Counted from the first letter of the stretch, positions 1 to 6,604 are shown. The stretch is 6,926 nt of DNA from Deltaproteobacteria bacterium (GCA_019308525.1 JAFDIC010000212.1:1-6926); one strand, 5' to 3'. Numbers and translations: made by a program. The notes: generated by a model from the sequence alone, not told the origin.

Positions 1-224
1 GCAACAGCGGCCATTTCCAGGTTGAGCTTGGTCTTGACAACCTCTCGCAGCAGCCTGAGGTCCCGGTCCTTGATGTGTCGCCTGTCTTCTCTGAGGTGAC
101 AGATAATGCAAACCGCCCCTGCAAGCTCGGCGATACCGGCTGCCAGGACAGGGTCAGGCTCCTCAATGCCCCTGGCCTCTCTGACGGTTGCCACGTGGTC
201 CACGTTGACTGCTAATCTTGCCAT
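1..224 (-). CDS. pdxJ: Pyridoxine 5'-phosphate synthase PdxJ, N-terminal part (cut by window edge)
   Basis: PdxJ condenses 3-amino-2-oxopropyl phosphate (1-amino-acetone 3-phosphate) with 1-deoxy-D-xylulose 5-phosphate to make pyridoxine 5'-phosphate, the last ring-forming step of the DXP-dependent vitamin B6 pathway in the cytoplasm. Only the first 74 residues are in the window. They show the N-terminal strand [14 protein letters not shown] (residues 6-19), the EPDPV loop (22-26), and the [19 protein letters not shown] block (43-61), whose His43 matches catalytic His45 of E. coli. NLEMA (68-72) follows, with Glu70 matching the active-site Glu72. The stretch just before His43 reads GAVCIIC where most family members have something like GADGITV, a mild variation. 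The ATG at 224-222 has a strong ribosome binding site, AAGGGAGG at 241-234, nine bases upstream and inside the ybeY 3' end. ybeY stops four bases before this ATG, so translation is probably coupled. The family call is secure. Confidence 0.96.
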   Translation of the reverse strand, partial: MARLAVNVDHVATVREARGIEEPDPVLAAGIAELAGAVCIICHLREDRRHIKDRDLRLLREVVKTKLNLEMAAV

Positions 225-228
225 GACA

Positions 229-669
229 TCAAACCTCCCTTATGAGAGAAAGTAACCGTTCCTGCTGCTTCTCCATGTTCCTTGCCTCTTTCTCGGATCG
301 CTCATGATCATAGCCCAACAAGTGTAACAATCCGTGAATCAGCAGACGGTAGAAGGTGTCGGTCAGGGGCTCTCCTGCCTGCCTTGCTTCTTCGGCAGCC
401 CTGTCGACCGAGATGACGATATCCCCCAGTAGTCCGGTAACCGGATCGGGTCCTTTGCCATTTGTCATGGGGAATGCCAGCACGTTGGTGGGCCCCTTTC
501 TCCCCAGGTATTTCTCGTTAAGGGCCCTTATCTCCTCGTCGCCGGTAATAAGTACGCTCAACTCCGCATCAGGATAGCCCAAGTCTCTTAAGGCCGTTGC
601 CAGTTTCCGCATTATCATCTGATTCTTCAGTCCACGGATTCTCCGCTTGGGTTTGATGAGTATTGCCAT
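229..669 (-). CDS. ybeY: Endoribonuclease / rRNA maturation factor YbeY
   Basis: YbeY is a small cytoplasmic metalloprotein needed for 16S rRNA 3'-end maturation and 70S ribosome quality control in many bacteria. The 146-residue length is typical. The diagnostic zinc site is intact: [11 protein letters not shown] at residues 112-122, with His112, His116 and His122 as ligands. The upstream substrate-channel segment [18 protein letters not shown] (50-67) and the LLGDIVIS strand (80-87) are also family hallmarks. The start at 669 is favoured because AAAGGA (681-676) sits six bases upstream and because the first strand (MAILIKP) resembles the N terminus usual in the family. Met18 and Met20 would remove that strand. 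With this start the gene overlaps the preceding pgpH-like gene by 101 bases in another frame, which is long for an operon overlap. It lies between the HD phosphodiesterase gene and pdxJ. phoH, two genes upstream, encodes the relative of YbeZ, a known YbeY partner. Confidence 0.96.
   Translation of the reverse strand: MAILIKPKRRIRGLKNQMIMRKLATALRDLGYPDAELSVLITGDEEIRALNEKYLGRKGPTNVLAFPMTNGKGPDPVTGLLGDIVISVDRAAEEARQAGEPLTDTFYRLLIHGLLHLLGYDHERSEKEARNMEKQQERLLSLIREV
234..241 (-). promoter_or_regulatory. Ribosome binding site of pdxJ inside the ybeY 3' end
   Basis: AAGGGAGG (reading leftward) is nine bases from the pdxJ ATG at 224-222. It overlaps the last codons of ybeY, so the two genes are translated from one message and pdxJ is probably coupled to ybeY. 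A second ATG that overlaps the ybeY stop is out of frame with pdxJ and too close to this site. Confidence 0.7.
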
Positions 670-3049
670 TTCTAGTCCTTTTGGGTGCCCTTGGACCTGT
701 CTCGGATTCCGGGTATTCTACCCGTTGGTGGAATATCCCGCTAAGGGTGGTGTTGAAGCTCTTGGCAATCTCATGGAGGTCCTTTAAGGTCAACTCGCAT
801 TCGTCCAGTTGGCCGTCTGAAAAGGCCTTGTTGATGATTTTTTGGACCATTCCCTGGATCCTGGCGGGTGTAGGATCTTTGAGGGATCTCGAAGAGGCTT
901 CAACCATGTCGGCGAGCATGACAAGGCCGGCTTCCTTGGTCTGGGGCTTGGGTCCAGGGTAACGGAAATCCTCTTCATTGATTTCCGTTGATTTCATCCC
1001 CTTTGTCACCATGCGATCCTTGGCCTTGTGATAGAAATAGGAAATCAGGCTCGTGCCATGGTGTTGCTGAATGATGTCAATAACTTCCTTTCCCAGTTTA
1101 TGTTTCCTGGCGAGCTCGACACCGTCCTTGACATGGGAGATAAGAATCAGGCTGCTCATGGATGGGGCCAGTTTTTCGTGCTTGTTTTCCCCGGCCTTCT
1201 GGTTTTCAATGAAGTAGAGAGGTTTTTTCATCTTGCCAATATCGTGATAATAGGCGCTTACCTTTGCCAGGAGAGGATTGGCATTAACCGCCTTTGCCGT
1301 TGCCTCCACCATGTTGCTGATGATGACGCTGTGGTGATAGGATCCCGGGGCCCTCACCATCAACTCCCTGAGCAGGGGTTGGTCAAGGTTGGCCAGCTCG
1401 AGGAGCTTGATGTCCGTTGTAAAGCCGAAGGCCATCTCAATGAGGGGGAGTAGTCCCGTGGCGATCACGCCGGAAAGGATTCCACCTGCAAATGCAGACG
1501 CTGAAACCAAGAGAGGTTCCACAGAGTTGGAAGAGCCGTATACCATGGTTATCGAAAGACCCAGCACGATGTTGACCAGGCCCACTGCCCCCCCTGCCTT
1601 TATCAGGACACCTCTCTGGCTACAGTTCCTTACGCCGTAGGAGGCGACGAGGGAGGGGACAAAGAAATAGATGAAGAACTCGATATTTCCTCCTGTCAAG
1701 ATGCAAGAGATCACCGAAATGGCCAGAGAAAAAGCTATGGCCGGCCTCAGCCCCTGAAAGATGGCCACGAGCATTGAACCGCAGGCGACAGGCATAGCAT
1801 AGAGGATAGTCTTGGAGGATAGAATGCTTACGACCCCCCTGGCGATTTCTTCCGCTATCAAGGTATATGCCCACATAAAAAGGAAAAGACCCAGGAGGAG
1901 GGAAGAATCAAAGAGGACCGCTCTCTTGTCCGCACTGGCCGTCCGGTTTTCCCTGAATCCCAGCATGTAGAGGGCCAGGAGGAGAAAGGCCAGCAATAGG
2001 GCCATGGCCGGGATGGATACGATTCTTTCCAGCCCGCTTCTTGATCTCATTTCGGCAGAAAGCTTTACGATATGCTCCGGCCCTATACGTTCCCCTTCCC
2101 GGACTATCATTTCTCCCTTCTTAATCTGGAAGTAAATGGGCTTGACTGACTTGCGGGCCCGGCCCTTTCTCGCCTCTGTCTCGCGCTGGTTGAACGTTAG
2201 GTTTGGCTTGACCAAGCCCTGTGCGAGCCGGGTTGATATGTCCAGGATCAGAGGATCGTGGCTTCCGAGAGATTGCTTCACGTAAGTCGCAATGGCCCCC
2301 TTGGCTTCATTTGGGTCATAGAAGCGGTTTACGTCGGTTACCTTTGTCTCCCTCTTTGAGGAGATTTCATGGAGAATGATCCCTCCTCTTTTCATCTGCT
2401 GTGCTAACAACTCCCTATTCCCTACAACTCCTTTCTTGAACACCCTGCTGAGAGCGTTTATCACGGTCTCTTCGATACTTCGGGAGAAGCCTGAGTCCAC
2501 CAACAACCCAAACATCTCATCGTCGGGACGTATCTCGAGAGAACTGAAGAAGCGGGATTTCAGTTCGTCCACCGCAGAACCCGGCTCAAGGGGGCCCTCA
2601 TTTCCCCCGGAGGCTTGTTTCGCTTCCGGGTCACGCACGGGGCCCGGGCCTGCCAGGTGGTCCCTACCGATACTGAATGCCTCTCGTATTTTTTGAACAG
2701 TATTTGAGGCGGACCCATCAAAGTCATACACTGAAAGCACTTCTCTCGCGGCCTTTTCCCTCTGCTTTTCGGTCAGGTCCTTGTTCTCGATCAAAAGATC
2801 CTGTGAGGCCTTGATATCCCTTCGGGCTATATCGCCTATGTGGTATGTCTCTTGCCTGATGAGTATGTCCGGGAAAAGGAAGAGGGCTATGATAACACTC
2901 AAAAGGATAAGGGTGCACCACGCAAATGCATCACTGCGGGGCCTCGGAAGTTTTGCTTTGGGTTGTTTGCTGAGGGGGGGTATCTCCCTTTCGTTTTTCC
3001 TGGGGCCTTTTCCCCTGCTCAGCAAGTTTATCCTGGTCTTCTCTGTCAT
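569..3049 (-). CDS. pgpH: PgpH-type 7TM-HD phosphohydrolase (probable cyclic di-AMP phosphodiesterase)
   Basis: This 826-residue inner-membrane protein has the full PgpH/YqfF layout. A basic cytoplasmic N terminus (1-40) is followed by a membrane anchor (about 42-60), a large extracytoplasmic 7TMR-HDED-type domain (about 62-343), seven hydrophobic segments (about 345-540), and a cytoplasmic HD domain (about 548-780). HD-site residues visible are His572/573 (SYHHS), His602-Asp603 (YYHDIGK), His639, His663/664 (QQHHGTSLI) and Asp714 (LADMVEASSR), so the enzyme looks intact. Listeria PgpH hydrolyses cyclic di-AMP to pApA; the same substrate here is inferred from family, not proven. Residues 128-158 form a Gly/Pro-rich linker in the outer domain. 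The tail after residue 780 is polar and probably disordered, and its last 33 codons are shared with ybeY. The ATG at 3049 has AGGAA (3060-3056) six bases upstream, and the frame is closed by a TAG not far upstream with no better start. A 104-base gap separates it from phoH. Confidence 0.93.
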   Translation of the reverse strand: MTEKTRINLLSRGKGPRKNEREIPPLSKQPKAKLPRPRSDAFAWCTLILLSVIIALFLFPDILIRQETYHIGDIARRDIKASQDLLIENKDLTEKQREKAAREVLSVYDFDGSASNTVQKIREAFSIGRDHLAGPGPVRDPEAKQASGGNEGPLEPGSAVDELKSRFFSSLEIRPDDEMFGLLVDSGFSRSIEETVINALSRVFKKGVVGNRELLAQQMKRGGIILHEISSKRETKVTDVNRFYDPNEAKGAIATYVKQSLGSHDPLILDISTRLAQGLVKPNLTFNQRETEARKGRARKSVKPIYFQIKKGEMIVREGERIGPEHIVKLSAEMRSRSGLERIVSIPAMALLLAFLLLALYMLGFRENRTASADKRAVLFDSSLLLGLFLFMWAYTLIAEEIARGVVSILSSKTILYAMPVACGSMLVAIFQGLRPAIAFSLAISVISCILTGGNIEFFIYFFVPSLVASYGVRNCSQRGVLIKAGGAVGLVNIVLGLSITMVYGSSNSVEPLLVSASAFAGGILSGVIATGLLPLIEMAFGFTTDIKLLELANLDQPLLRELMVRAPGSYHHSVIISNMVEATAKAVNANPLLAKVSAYYHDIGKMKKPLYFIENQKAGENKHEKLAPSMSSLILISHVKDGVELARKHKLGKEVIDIIQQHHGTSLISYFYHKAKDRMVTKGMKSTEINEEDFRYPGPKPQTKEAGLVMLADMVEASSRSLKDPTPARIQGMVQKIINKAFSDGQLDECELTLKDLHEIAKSFNTTLSGIFHQRVEYPESETGPRAPKRTRNGNTHQTQAENPWTEESDDNAETGNGLKRLGLS

Positions 3050-3153
3050 GTAAGGTTCCTGTATATGCCTGGCAAACTGGGCGGAACGCCTCCTGTCTTT
3101 CTAAGATCCAGGCAACTGTGAAACACTAAGAGGCATGCTTGAACTCAGTGCGG

Positions 3154-4155
3154 TCAATTTGAGCCCGTCTTTTTCTTTTTCTCCATCTTCTCATAGGCAT
3201 CAATTATTTCCTGGACCAAGGGATGCCTTATCACATCGTCCCTTGAAAAATATACGAATTTGATACCCTTGATACCCTTGAGAACTTCCCTGGCTTCGAT
3301 CAGGCCCGAGGTCTTCCCCTCCGGGAGGTCAGTTTGGGTTATATCTCCAGTGATCACCGCCTTGGAACTGAACCCCAACCTGGTGAGGAACATCTTCATC
3401 TGCTCGGTCGTTGCATTCTGGGCCTCGTCCAGTATGACAAAGGAATCATTCAGGGTCCTTCCCCTCATGAAGGCAAGGGGAGCCACTTCAATAATGCCTC
3501 TCTGGATAAGACGAGACCCGTCTTCGAAGTCCATCATGTCGTGAAGGGCATCGTAAAGGGGTCTCAGGTAGGGGTTTACCTTCTCGTAGAGATCTCCAGG
3601 AAGAAAACCGAGGTGCTCCCCGGCCTCAACGGCAGGTCTGGTGAGGACAACCCGGTTGACCTCCTTCTTGACCAGAGAAGAGATTGCCATGGCCATAGCC
3701 AGATAGGTCTTACCCGTTCCCGCGGGGCCAATTGCGATAACTATGTCATACTTTCTGATGCTGTCGATGTATTCTTTCTGGTTTATGCTCTTAGGCGTGA
3801 TGATTTTCTTGTTTGAGGGGATGTAGACCTTGTCCAGGAATATCTTCTTCAGGTCTGCCGATGGATTAGCGCTCAATATCCGCGCCGCATAGGATACATC
3901 GTTGGAATAAAGGGGGTAGTCGTTTCTGGCTATCTCATAGAGCTGGCTCAATACCTTTTCGGCAAGTTGGACTTCCCAGTCCCCCCCCTGGAGGTAAAAG
4001 ACGTTTCCCCGAACGTTGATTGATACCCCCAGTTGGTCCTCTATCAGTCTAAGGTGAGAGCTCCGCTCGCCGCATATGACCCTTACCAATTCATTGTCCT
4101 CGAAGCTTATCTGCTTGCGGACGGTGGAGAGCTCCCTGACGAGCTTATCCTCCAA
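3154..4155 (-). CDS. phoH: PhoH-family ATPase (YbeZ-like), TTG start
   Basis: PhoH/YbeZ proteins are cytoplasmic P-loop ATPases related to superfamily 1 helicases. They are tied to RNA metabolism and, with YbeY, to ribosome maturation. The 333-residue length is normal. An N-terminal KH-like region (about 15-80, ISFEDNELVRVICGE to the VRGN turn) precedes the ATPase domain (about 110-320). Walker A is GPAGTGKT at 143-150, LTRPAVEAGEHLGFLPGD (171-188) is the PhoH signature segment, and Walker B is VILDEAQN at 240-247, followed by ITGDITQTDLP (268-278). The C terminus is a short lysine-rich tail. The start codon is TTG at 4155-4153. GGGGGAG (4168-4162) lies six bases upstream, overlapping the end of yjbQ, and there is no ATG or GTG near the domain start. 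The yjbQ stop is only three bases before, so translation is likely coupled. Family assignment is certain; the exact RNA substrate is unknown. Confidence 0.96.
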   Translation of the reverse strand: MEDKLVRELSTVRKQISFEDNELVRVICGERSSHLRLIEDQLGVSINVRGNVFYLQGGDWEVQLAEKVLSQLYEIARNDYPLYSNDVSYAARILSANPSADLKKIFLDKVYIPSNKKIITPKSINQKEYIDSIRKYDIVIAIGPAGTGKTYLAMAMAISSLVKKEVNRVVLTRPAVEAGEHLGFLPGDLYEKVNPYLRPLYDALHDMMDFEDGSRLIQRGIIEVAPLAFMRGRTLNDSFVILDEAQNATTEQMKMFLTRLGFSSKAVITGDITQTDLPEGKTSGLIEAREVLKGIKGIKFVYFSRDDVIRHPLVQEIIDAYEKMEKKKKTGSN

Positions 4156-4158
4156 TGC

Positions 4159-4578
4159 CTACTCCCCCACTATCTCCATGATAATACGTCTTTTCCTGGG
4201 CCTGTTATCAAAATCCAGCAGGACGATTTGTTGCCATGTACCCAAGGACAGCATGCCGTCAACAACAGGTATGTGCAGGGAGGGGCCGAACAGCGCAGCC
4301 CTGACGTGAGAGTAACCGTTGCCATCTCCCCATGCCTCGTCATGCTCGTAATAGATATCCCTTGGAACCATCCTCTCGATTGCCCTCGCTAAATCGTTTA
4401 TGACGCCTCTCTCATACTCAATGGTGGTGAGGGCGGCTGTGGATCCCGGTATGAACAGGATAATCGCTCCTCTTGAGACCCGATGCCTGGAGAGGATTTC
4501 CTTCACCTTCCCGGTTATGTCTATCAAATCCGTGTCAGAGGTTGTATCTACTTGAAATTCCAAAAAGTTTATGGTCAT
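4159..4578 (-). CDS. yjbQ: YjbQ / UPF0047 family protein
   Basis: This is a compact cytoplasmic protein of 139 residues, the usual family size. Hallmarks are IPGSTAALTTIEYE (43-56), WGDGNGYSHVRAALFGPS (83-100, with conserved His91), PVVDGML (104-110), LGTWQQIVLLDFDNRPRKR (112-130) and the closing strand. Its PGSTA..TTIEYE version differs from the PHTTAA..INE version of the E. coli branch and seems to belong to a second recognised subgroup. The molecular role is unsettled: E. coli YjbQ has been reported to have weak thiamine phosphate synthase activity, so a metabolic repair or cofactor role is possible but unproven. The ATG at 4578 is chosen because it gives the family length. The frame stays open to a TTG at 4641, but the extra 21 residues match nothing in the family. 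Upstream purines (AGAGAAG) give only a weak ribosome binding site. It is the first gene of the leftward cluster and is preceded by a long structured leader. Confidence 0.93.
   Translation of the reverse strand: MTINFLEFQVDTTSDTDLIDITGKVKEILSRHRVSRGAIILFIPGSTAALTTIEYERGVINDLARAIERMVPRDIYYEHDEAWGDGNGYSHVRAALFGPSLHIPVVDGMLSLGTWQQIVLLDFDNRPRKRRIIMEIVGE
4162..4168 (-). promoter_or_regulatory. Ribosome binding site deciding the phoH TTG start
   Basis: GGGGGAG reading leftward lies six bases before the TTG at 4155-4153 and directly before the TAG stop of yjbQ (4161-4159). This placement supports TTG as the phoH start and suggests that ribosomes finishing yjbQ re-initiate there. Confidence 0.6.
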
Positions 4579-4600
4579 GACAAGATCACTTCTCTGCCGG

Positions 4601-4622
4601 GGGCAGGATGCCCTTTCTGCCC
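4601..4622. repeat. 6-bp inverted repeat just upstream of yjbQ
   Basis: GGGCAG (4601-4606) and CTGCCC (4617-4622) are perfect inverted arms around a 10-base loop, ending 22 bases before the yjbQ ATG. It could form a leader hairpin near the weak ribosome binding site. Its function is not known. Confidence 0.5.
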
Positions 4623-4647
4623 TGTACGCTGTCTCTGGCAAGGATAA

Positions 4648-4684
4648 GGGCGTAAGACATCTTGTCTGCTAACGCCTTACGCCC
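4648..4684. repeat. 9-bp inverted repeat with nested hairpin in the yjbQ leader
   Basis: GGGCGTAAG (4648-4656) and CTTACGCCC (4676-4684) are perfect arms around 19 bases. Inside, AGACA (4655-4659) and TGTCT (4663-4667) form a second stem that competes for the two innermost base pairs. In addition, GGCGT and ACGCC can pair in a third way. Neither strand has a proper T-run after the stem, so it is not a convincing intrinsic terminator. It is the longest perfect stem found in the window. Confidence 0.65.
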
Positions 4685-4732
4685 GTTCCTTTTCACAGTA
4701 AATCAAAACAGCTTCGATAGCCAAAAAACCGG

Positions 4733-4760
4733 CGAACTCGCAAAAAGTTCGAAATTGCGA
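4733..4760. repeat. Two overlapping, mutually exclusive inverted repeats
   Basis: CGAACT (4733-4738) pairs with AGTTCG (4746-4751) across seven bases. TCGCAA (4738-4743) pairs with TTGCGA (4755-4760) across eleven. The stems share bases, so an RNA could form only one at a time, as in attenuator-like switches. The pairing is visible in the sequence; switching is inference. Confidence 0.5.
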
Positions 4761-4808
4761 TGGCAAAGTAAAAAGCTTCAAGCAAGTCCTCAAGTTGAGC
4801 TTGCGAAA

Positions 4809-4913
4809 TCCCGCTTGCGGGAGCCCGCGAATCTCATGTAGTCCCCGCCCAAGGATGCGGGAAATCACAACCAGATGAAGCGCAACACAGATCCTTAGAT
4901 CCCGCTCTGCGGG
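4809..4913. repeat. Cluster of three CCCGC/GCGGG stems
   Basis: The same five-base arms occur three times: 4809-4822 (TCCCGC, TT, GCGGGA), 4844-4861 (eight-base loop) and 4901-4913 (three-base loop). In addition, an extra CCCGC at 4824-4828 can pair with the GCGGG of the first stem, giving an alternative fold. Repetition of one arm sequence allows cross-pairing between stems and resembles REP-type intergenic elements. Confidence 0.6.
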
Positions 4914-4940
4914 GAATTGGACTCTTTACGAAGCCATCAA

Positions 4941-4968
4941 ACTATAAACCCCAAGATAGAAAAGTCAA
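4941..4968 (-). promoter_or_regulatory. Sigma70-type promoter of the yjbQ-phoH cluster
   Basis: Reading leftward, -35 TTGACT (4968-4963) is followed by a 16-base spacer and -10 TATAGT (4946-4941). Each hexamer matches consensus in five of six positions. It faces the five-gene cluster and lies about 360 bases above the yjbQ ATG. The start of transcription would be near 4934. Confidence 0.65.
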
Positions 4969-5125
4969 CCCTGATCAACATACCTTTTCGCTTTCTCCAA
5001 GCCGGTTCGCCATCTTGTGAGGATTATTTATCACAGCCTTTTCAGTCATGCAAGGAAAAGGATGGGCGGGGAAGAATTTTGGACCGGGCACAACCTGTTG
5101 AATATGCTGAATATCCTGGGTCTAG
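4969..5125. other. Intergenic spacer below the MFS gene
   Basis: This stretch between the exporter stop and the cluster promoter holds no supportable gene. CCTTTTC (5037-5043) and GAAAAGG (5055-5061) form a 7-bp A/T-rich inverted repeat with an eleven-base loop, about 65 bases past the exporter stop. There is no T-run behind it, so it may aid 3'-end formation but is not a standard terminator. Read-through from the exporter into the cluster cannot be excluded. Confidence 0.4.
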
Positions 5126-6544
5126 CTACTTGGGTGAATGAAGAGAACCGGGCAGGGGCACCTGTTCATGCCTGATCCTCCCCCTGACCAGGGAGAAGAA
5201 GATACCGGCAAAACAAAGGATCGAGAAGATGGCAAAGGACACCCTGACGCTCTGAAGAAGCGCAGCATAGTTTGAAGGGGTTATCTCAACCCTGCCGATG
5301 TACACGGAAAACATGAAAGTGGCTATCCCCATGCTTATCATCATTCCAAGCTGGCGGGTCGTGCCGATTGATCCCGATGCCAGCCCGTAATATCTTCTCT
5401 CCACGGAGCTCATGATCGCATTGGTATTGGGAGAGGAGAAAAGGGCGAACCCGAGACCAAGCACCATCAAAATGCCAAGGATAAAGTGCAGTGATGACCC
5501 TTGGGCCAAGAAGATGAACAGGGTCAGGCCGAGGGTGGTGATGGCCATTCCCAGGGAGGCGACCACCCGGGGCTCCACTCTGTCAGACAGCCTGCCTGCA
5601 AAAGGGGAAAATATGGCCTGGACCACCGGCTGGGACACAAGCACAAGGCCTGCGGCTTGAGGGGTCATGGCCTTGATATGCTGGAGATAGAGACTCAGGA
5701 GAAAGGTGATAGCGAAGGTCGCACTGTAATTTATCAGGGCCGCAAGGTTTGAGAAGAGGAACACCCTGTTGGTCCTGAAAAGTTTCAAGTCGAAGACCGG
5801 GGAATCAGTCATCCCTTCCCACTTGATAAACCCCACTATTCCCGCCAACCCCAGGAGAATAAGCCACAACCCCTTAAGGGCGGGGAGAAGCGTGATTCCA
5901 TAGGTGAGTGCTAGTATCCCAAGGCCGTAAATAAGGCTCCCCAGGATATCGAAGCTTTCTCCTTCAGCCTCCCTCCATTCCCTCTTCAATCCGTAGTGGG
6001 CAAGGAAAATAGGGATCACTCCCAGGGGTACATTTACGAAGAATATGCTTCTCCAAGATAGGTGCTCTGTCAAGAATCCCCCCAAAAAGGGACCGATCGA
6101 GAGGCCTATGTAGACAGCCGCGACGGCAATTCCCAGCACTTTGCCCCGCTCTTGCGGAGGGTAGACAGATATGAGGATGGCCACCCCGGTGGCAAAGAAC
6201 ATGGCACTCCCGATGCCTTGAATTGTCCTGGCAAGGATCATGGTGAAGGGTGAGTAGGCAAGGCCGCAGAAAAGCGTGGAAATGGTGAAGATTATGTAAC
6301 CATATAGGAATATTTTCTTGCGACCGTAGATATCCGCAAGCCTACCAAAGGGGACGAGGGAAATGACCGAGGCAAGGATGTAGGAAGTGGCAACCCAACT
6401 CAGCAGGACGGCGTCCATACGAAGATCTCTTGCCAAGGAGGGGAGGGCAATATTGACTCCGGAGCCCATAAAGGGAGTGACAAAAGAGCTTGCCACGGCC
6501 ACCATCAAGGCAGTTTTTCTCATCTCCGTGTCTTTGGCCATCAT
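5126..6544 (-). CDS. MFS drug exporter, DHA2 (EmrB/QacA-like) type
   Basis: This 472-residue inner-membrane proton-coupled antiporter probably expels drugs or other toxic small molecules; the substrate cannot be told. About 14 hydrophobic segments are visible, as expected for DHA2. Motif A is GRLADIYGRKK (67-77) in the loop after the second segment, and the antiporter motif C is GLSIGPFLGG (147-156). WRSIFFVNVPLG (164-175) is a DHA2 hallmark, and AGRLSDRVEPR in the second half is the repeated loop motif. Segment 1 reads MGSGVNIALPSL instead of the usual LDxTIVNVALP, so the acidic residue common in drug-transporting members is absent. Translation starts at ATG 6544 or the adjacent ATG 6541. 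AGGGGAG (6555-6549) is four and seven bases away respectively, so 6541 has the better spacing. It has its own promoter upstream and is separated from the yjbQ cluster by a long gap, so it is probably a single-gene unit. Confidence 0.92.
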   Translation of the reverse strand: MMAKDTEMRKTALMVAVASSFVTPFMGSGVNIALPSLARDLRMDAVLLSWVATSYILASVISLVPFGRLADIYGRKKIFLYGYIIFTISTLFCGLAYSPFTMILARTIQGIGSAMFFATGVAILISVYPPQERGKVLGIAVAAVYIGLSIGPFLGGFLTEHLSWRSIFFVNVPLGVIPIFLAHYGLKREWREAEGESFDILGSLIYGLGILALTYGITLLPALKGLWLILLGLAGIVGFIKWEGMTDSPVFDLKLFRTNRVFLFSNLAALINYSATFAITFLLSLYLQHIKAMTPQAAGLVLVSQPVVQAIFSPFAGRLSDRVEPRVVASLGMAITTLGLTLFIFLAQGSSLHFILGILMVLGLGFALFSSPNTNAIMSSVERRYYGLASGSIGTTRQLGMMISMGIATFMFSVYIGRVEITPSNYAALLQSVRVSFAIFSILCFAGIFFSLVRGRIRHEQVPLPGSLHSPK

Positions 6545-6554
6545 GAATCTCCCC

Positions 6555-6569
6555 TGCTTCCCGGAAGCA
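6555..6569. repeat. 15-bp palindrome touching the MFS ribosome binding site
   Basis: TGCTTCC (6555-6561) and GGAAGCA (6563-6569) are perfect 7-bp arms around one central base. On the message the second arm runs directly into AGGGGAG, the ribosome binding site of the exporter. It could be a protein-binding operator or an RNA hairpin that affects initiation. The palindrome is seen; its role is inferred. Confidence 0.6.
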
Positions 6570-6604
6570 TGCCCTCTTACCCGTGGGCCGTGCCCAGTGG
6601 AGCA

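Larger units (their letters stand above)
4579..4934 (-). promoter_or_regulatory. Long structured leader of the yjbQ-phoH-pgpH-ybeY-pdxJ cluster
   Basis: If transcription starts about seven bases below the -10 element at 4941-4946, the message has roughly 355 untranslated bases before the yjbQ ATG. The stretch is crowded with inverted repeats that would pair in the RNA: three CCCGC...GCGGG stems between 4809 and 4913, overlapping alternative stems at 4733-4760, a 9-bp stem at 4648-4684, and a 6-bp stem at 4601-4622. No known riboswitch consensus (TPP, GEMM, ydaO) was recognised by eye. It could be a regulatory leader, a dispersed intergenic repeat that landed behind the promoter, or an uncharacterised small RNA. 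The inverted repeats are seen directly; the leader role is inference. Confidence 0.5.

Noticed and set aside
663..2696. Plus-strand open frames opposite pgpH
   Set aside because: They mirror a well-conserved gene, show no family features and no ribosome binding sites, and are explained as antisense shadows.
3124..3150. Hairpin in the 104-base phoH-pgpH gap (7-bp stem with one G-U pair)
   Set aside because: The loop is long, the stem is weak and only three Ts follow. It is probably chance, and pgpH has no convincing promoter of its own.
4579..4641. Upstream TTG start for yjbQ at 4641, adding 21 residues
   Set aside because: The added residues match nothing in the family, the ATG at 4578 gives the normal length, and the extension crosses the inverted repeat at 4601-4622.
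4648..4684. Intrinsic terminator behind the MFS gene or in the leader
   Set aside because: The stem is perfect, but neither strand has a run of T after it. It lies over 440 bases beyond the exporter stop and below the cluster promoter.
4569..4934. Known riboswitch (TPP, GEMM or ydaO class) in the leader
   Set aside because: None of the conserved cores of these classes was recognisable by eye. A covariance-model search would be needed to rule them out fully.
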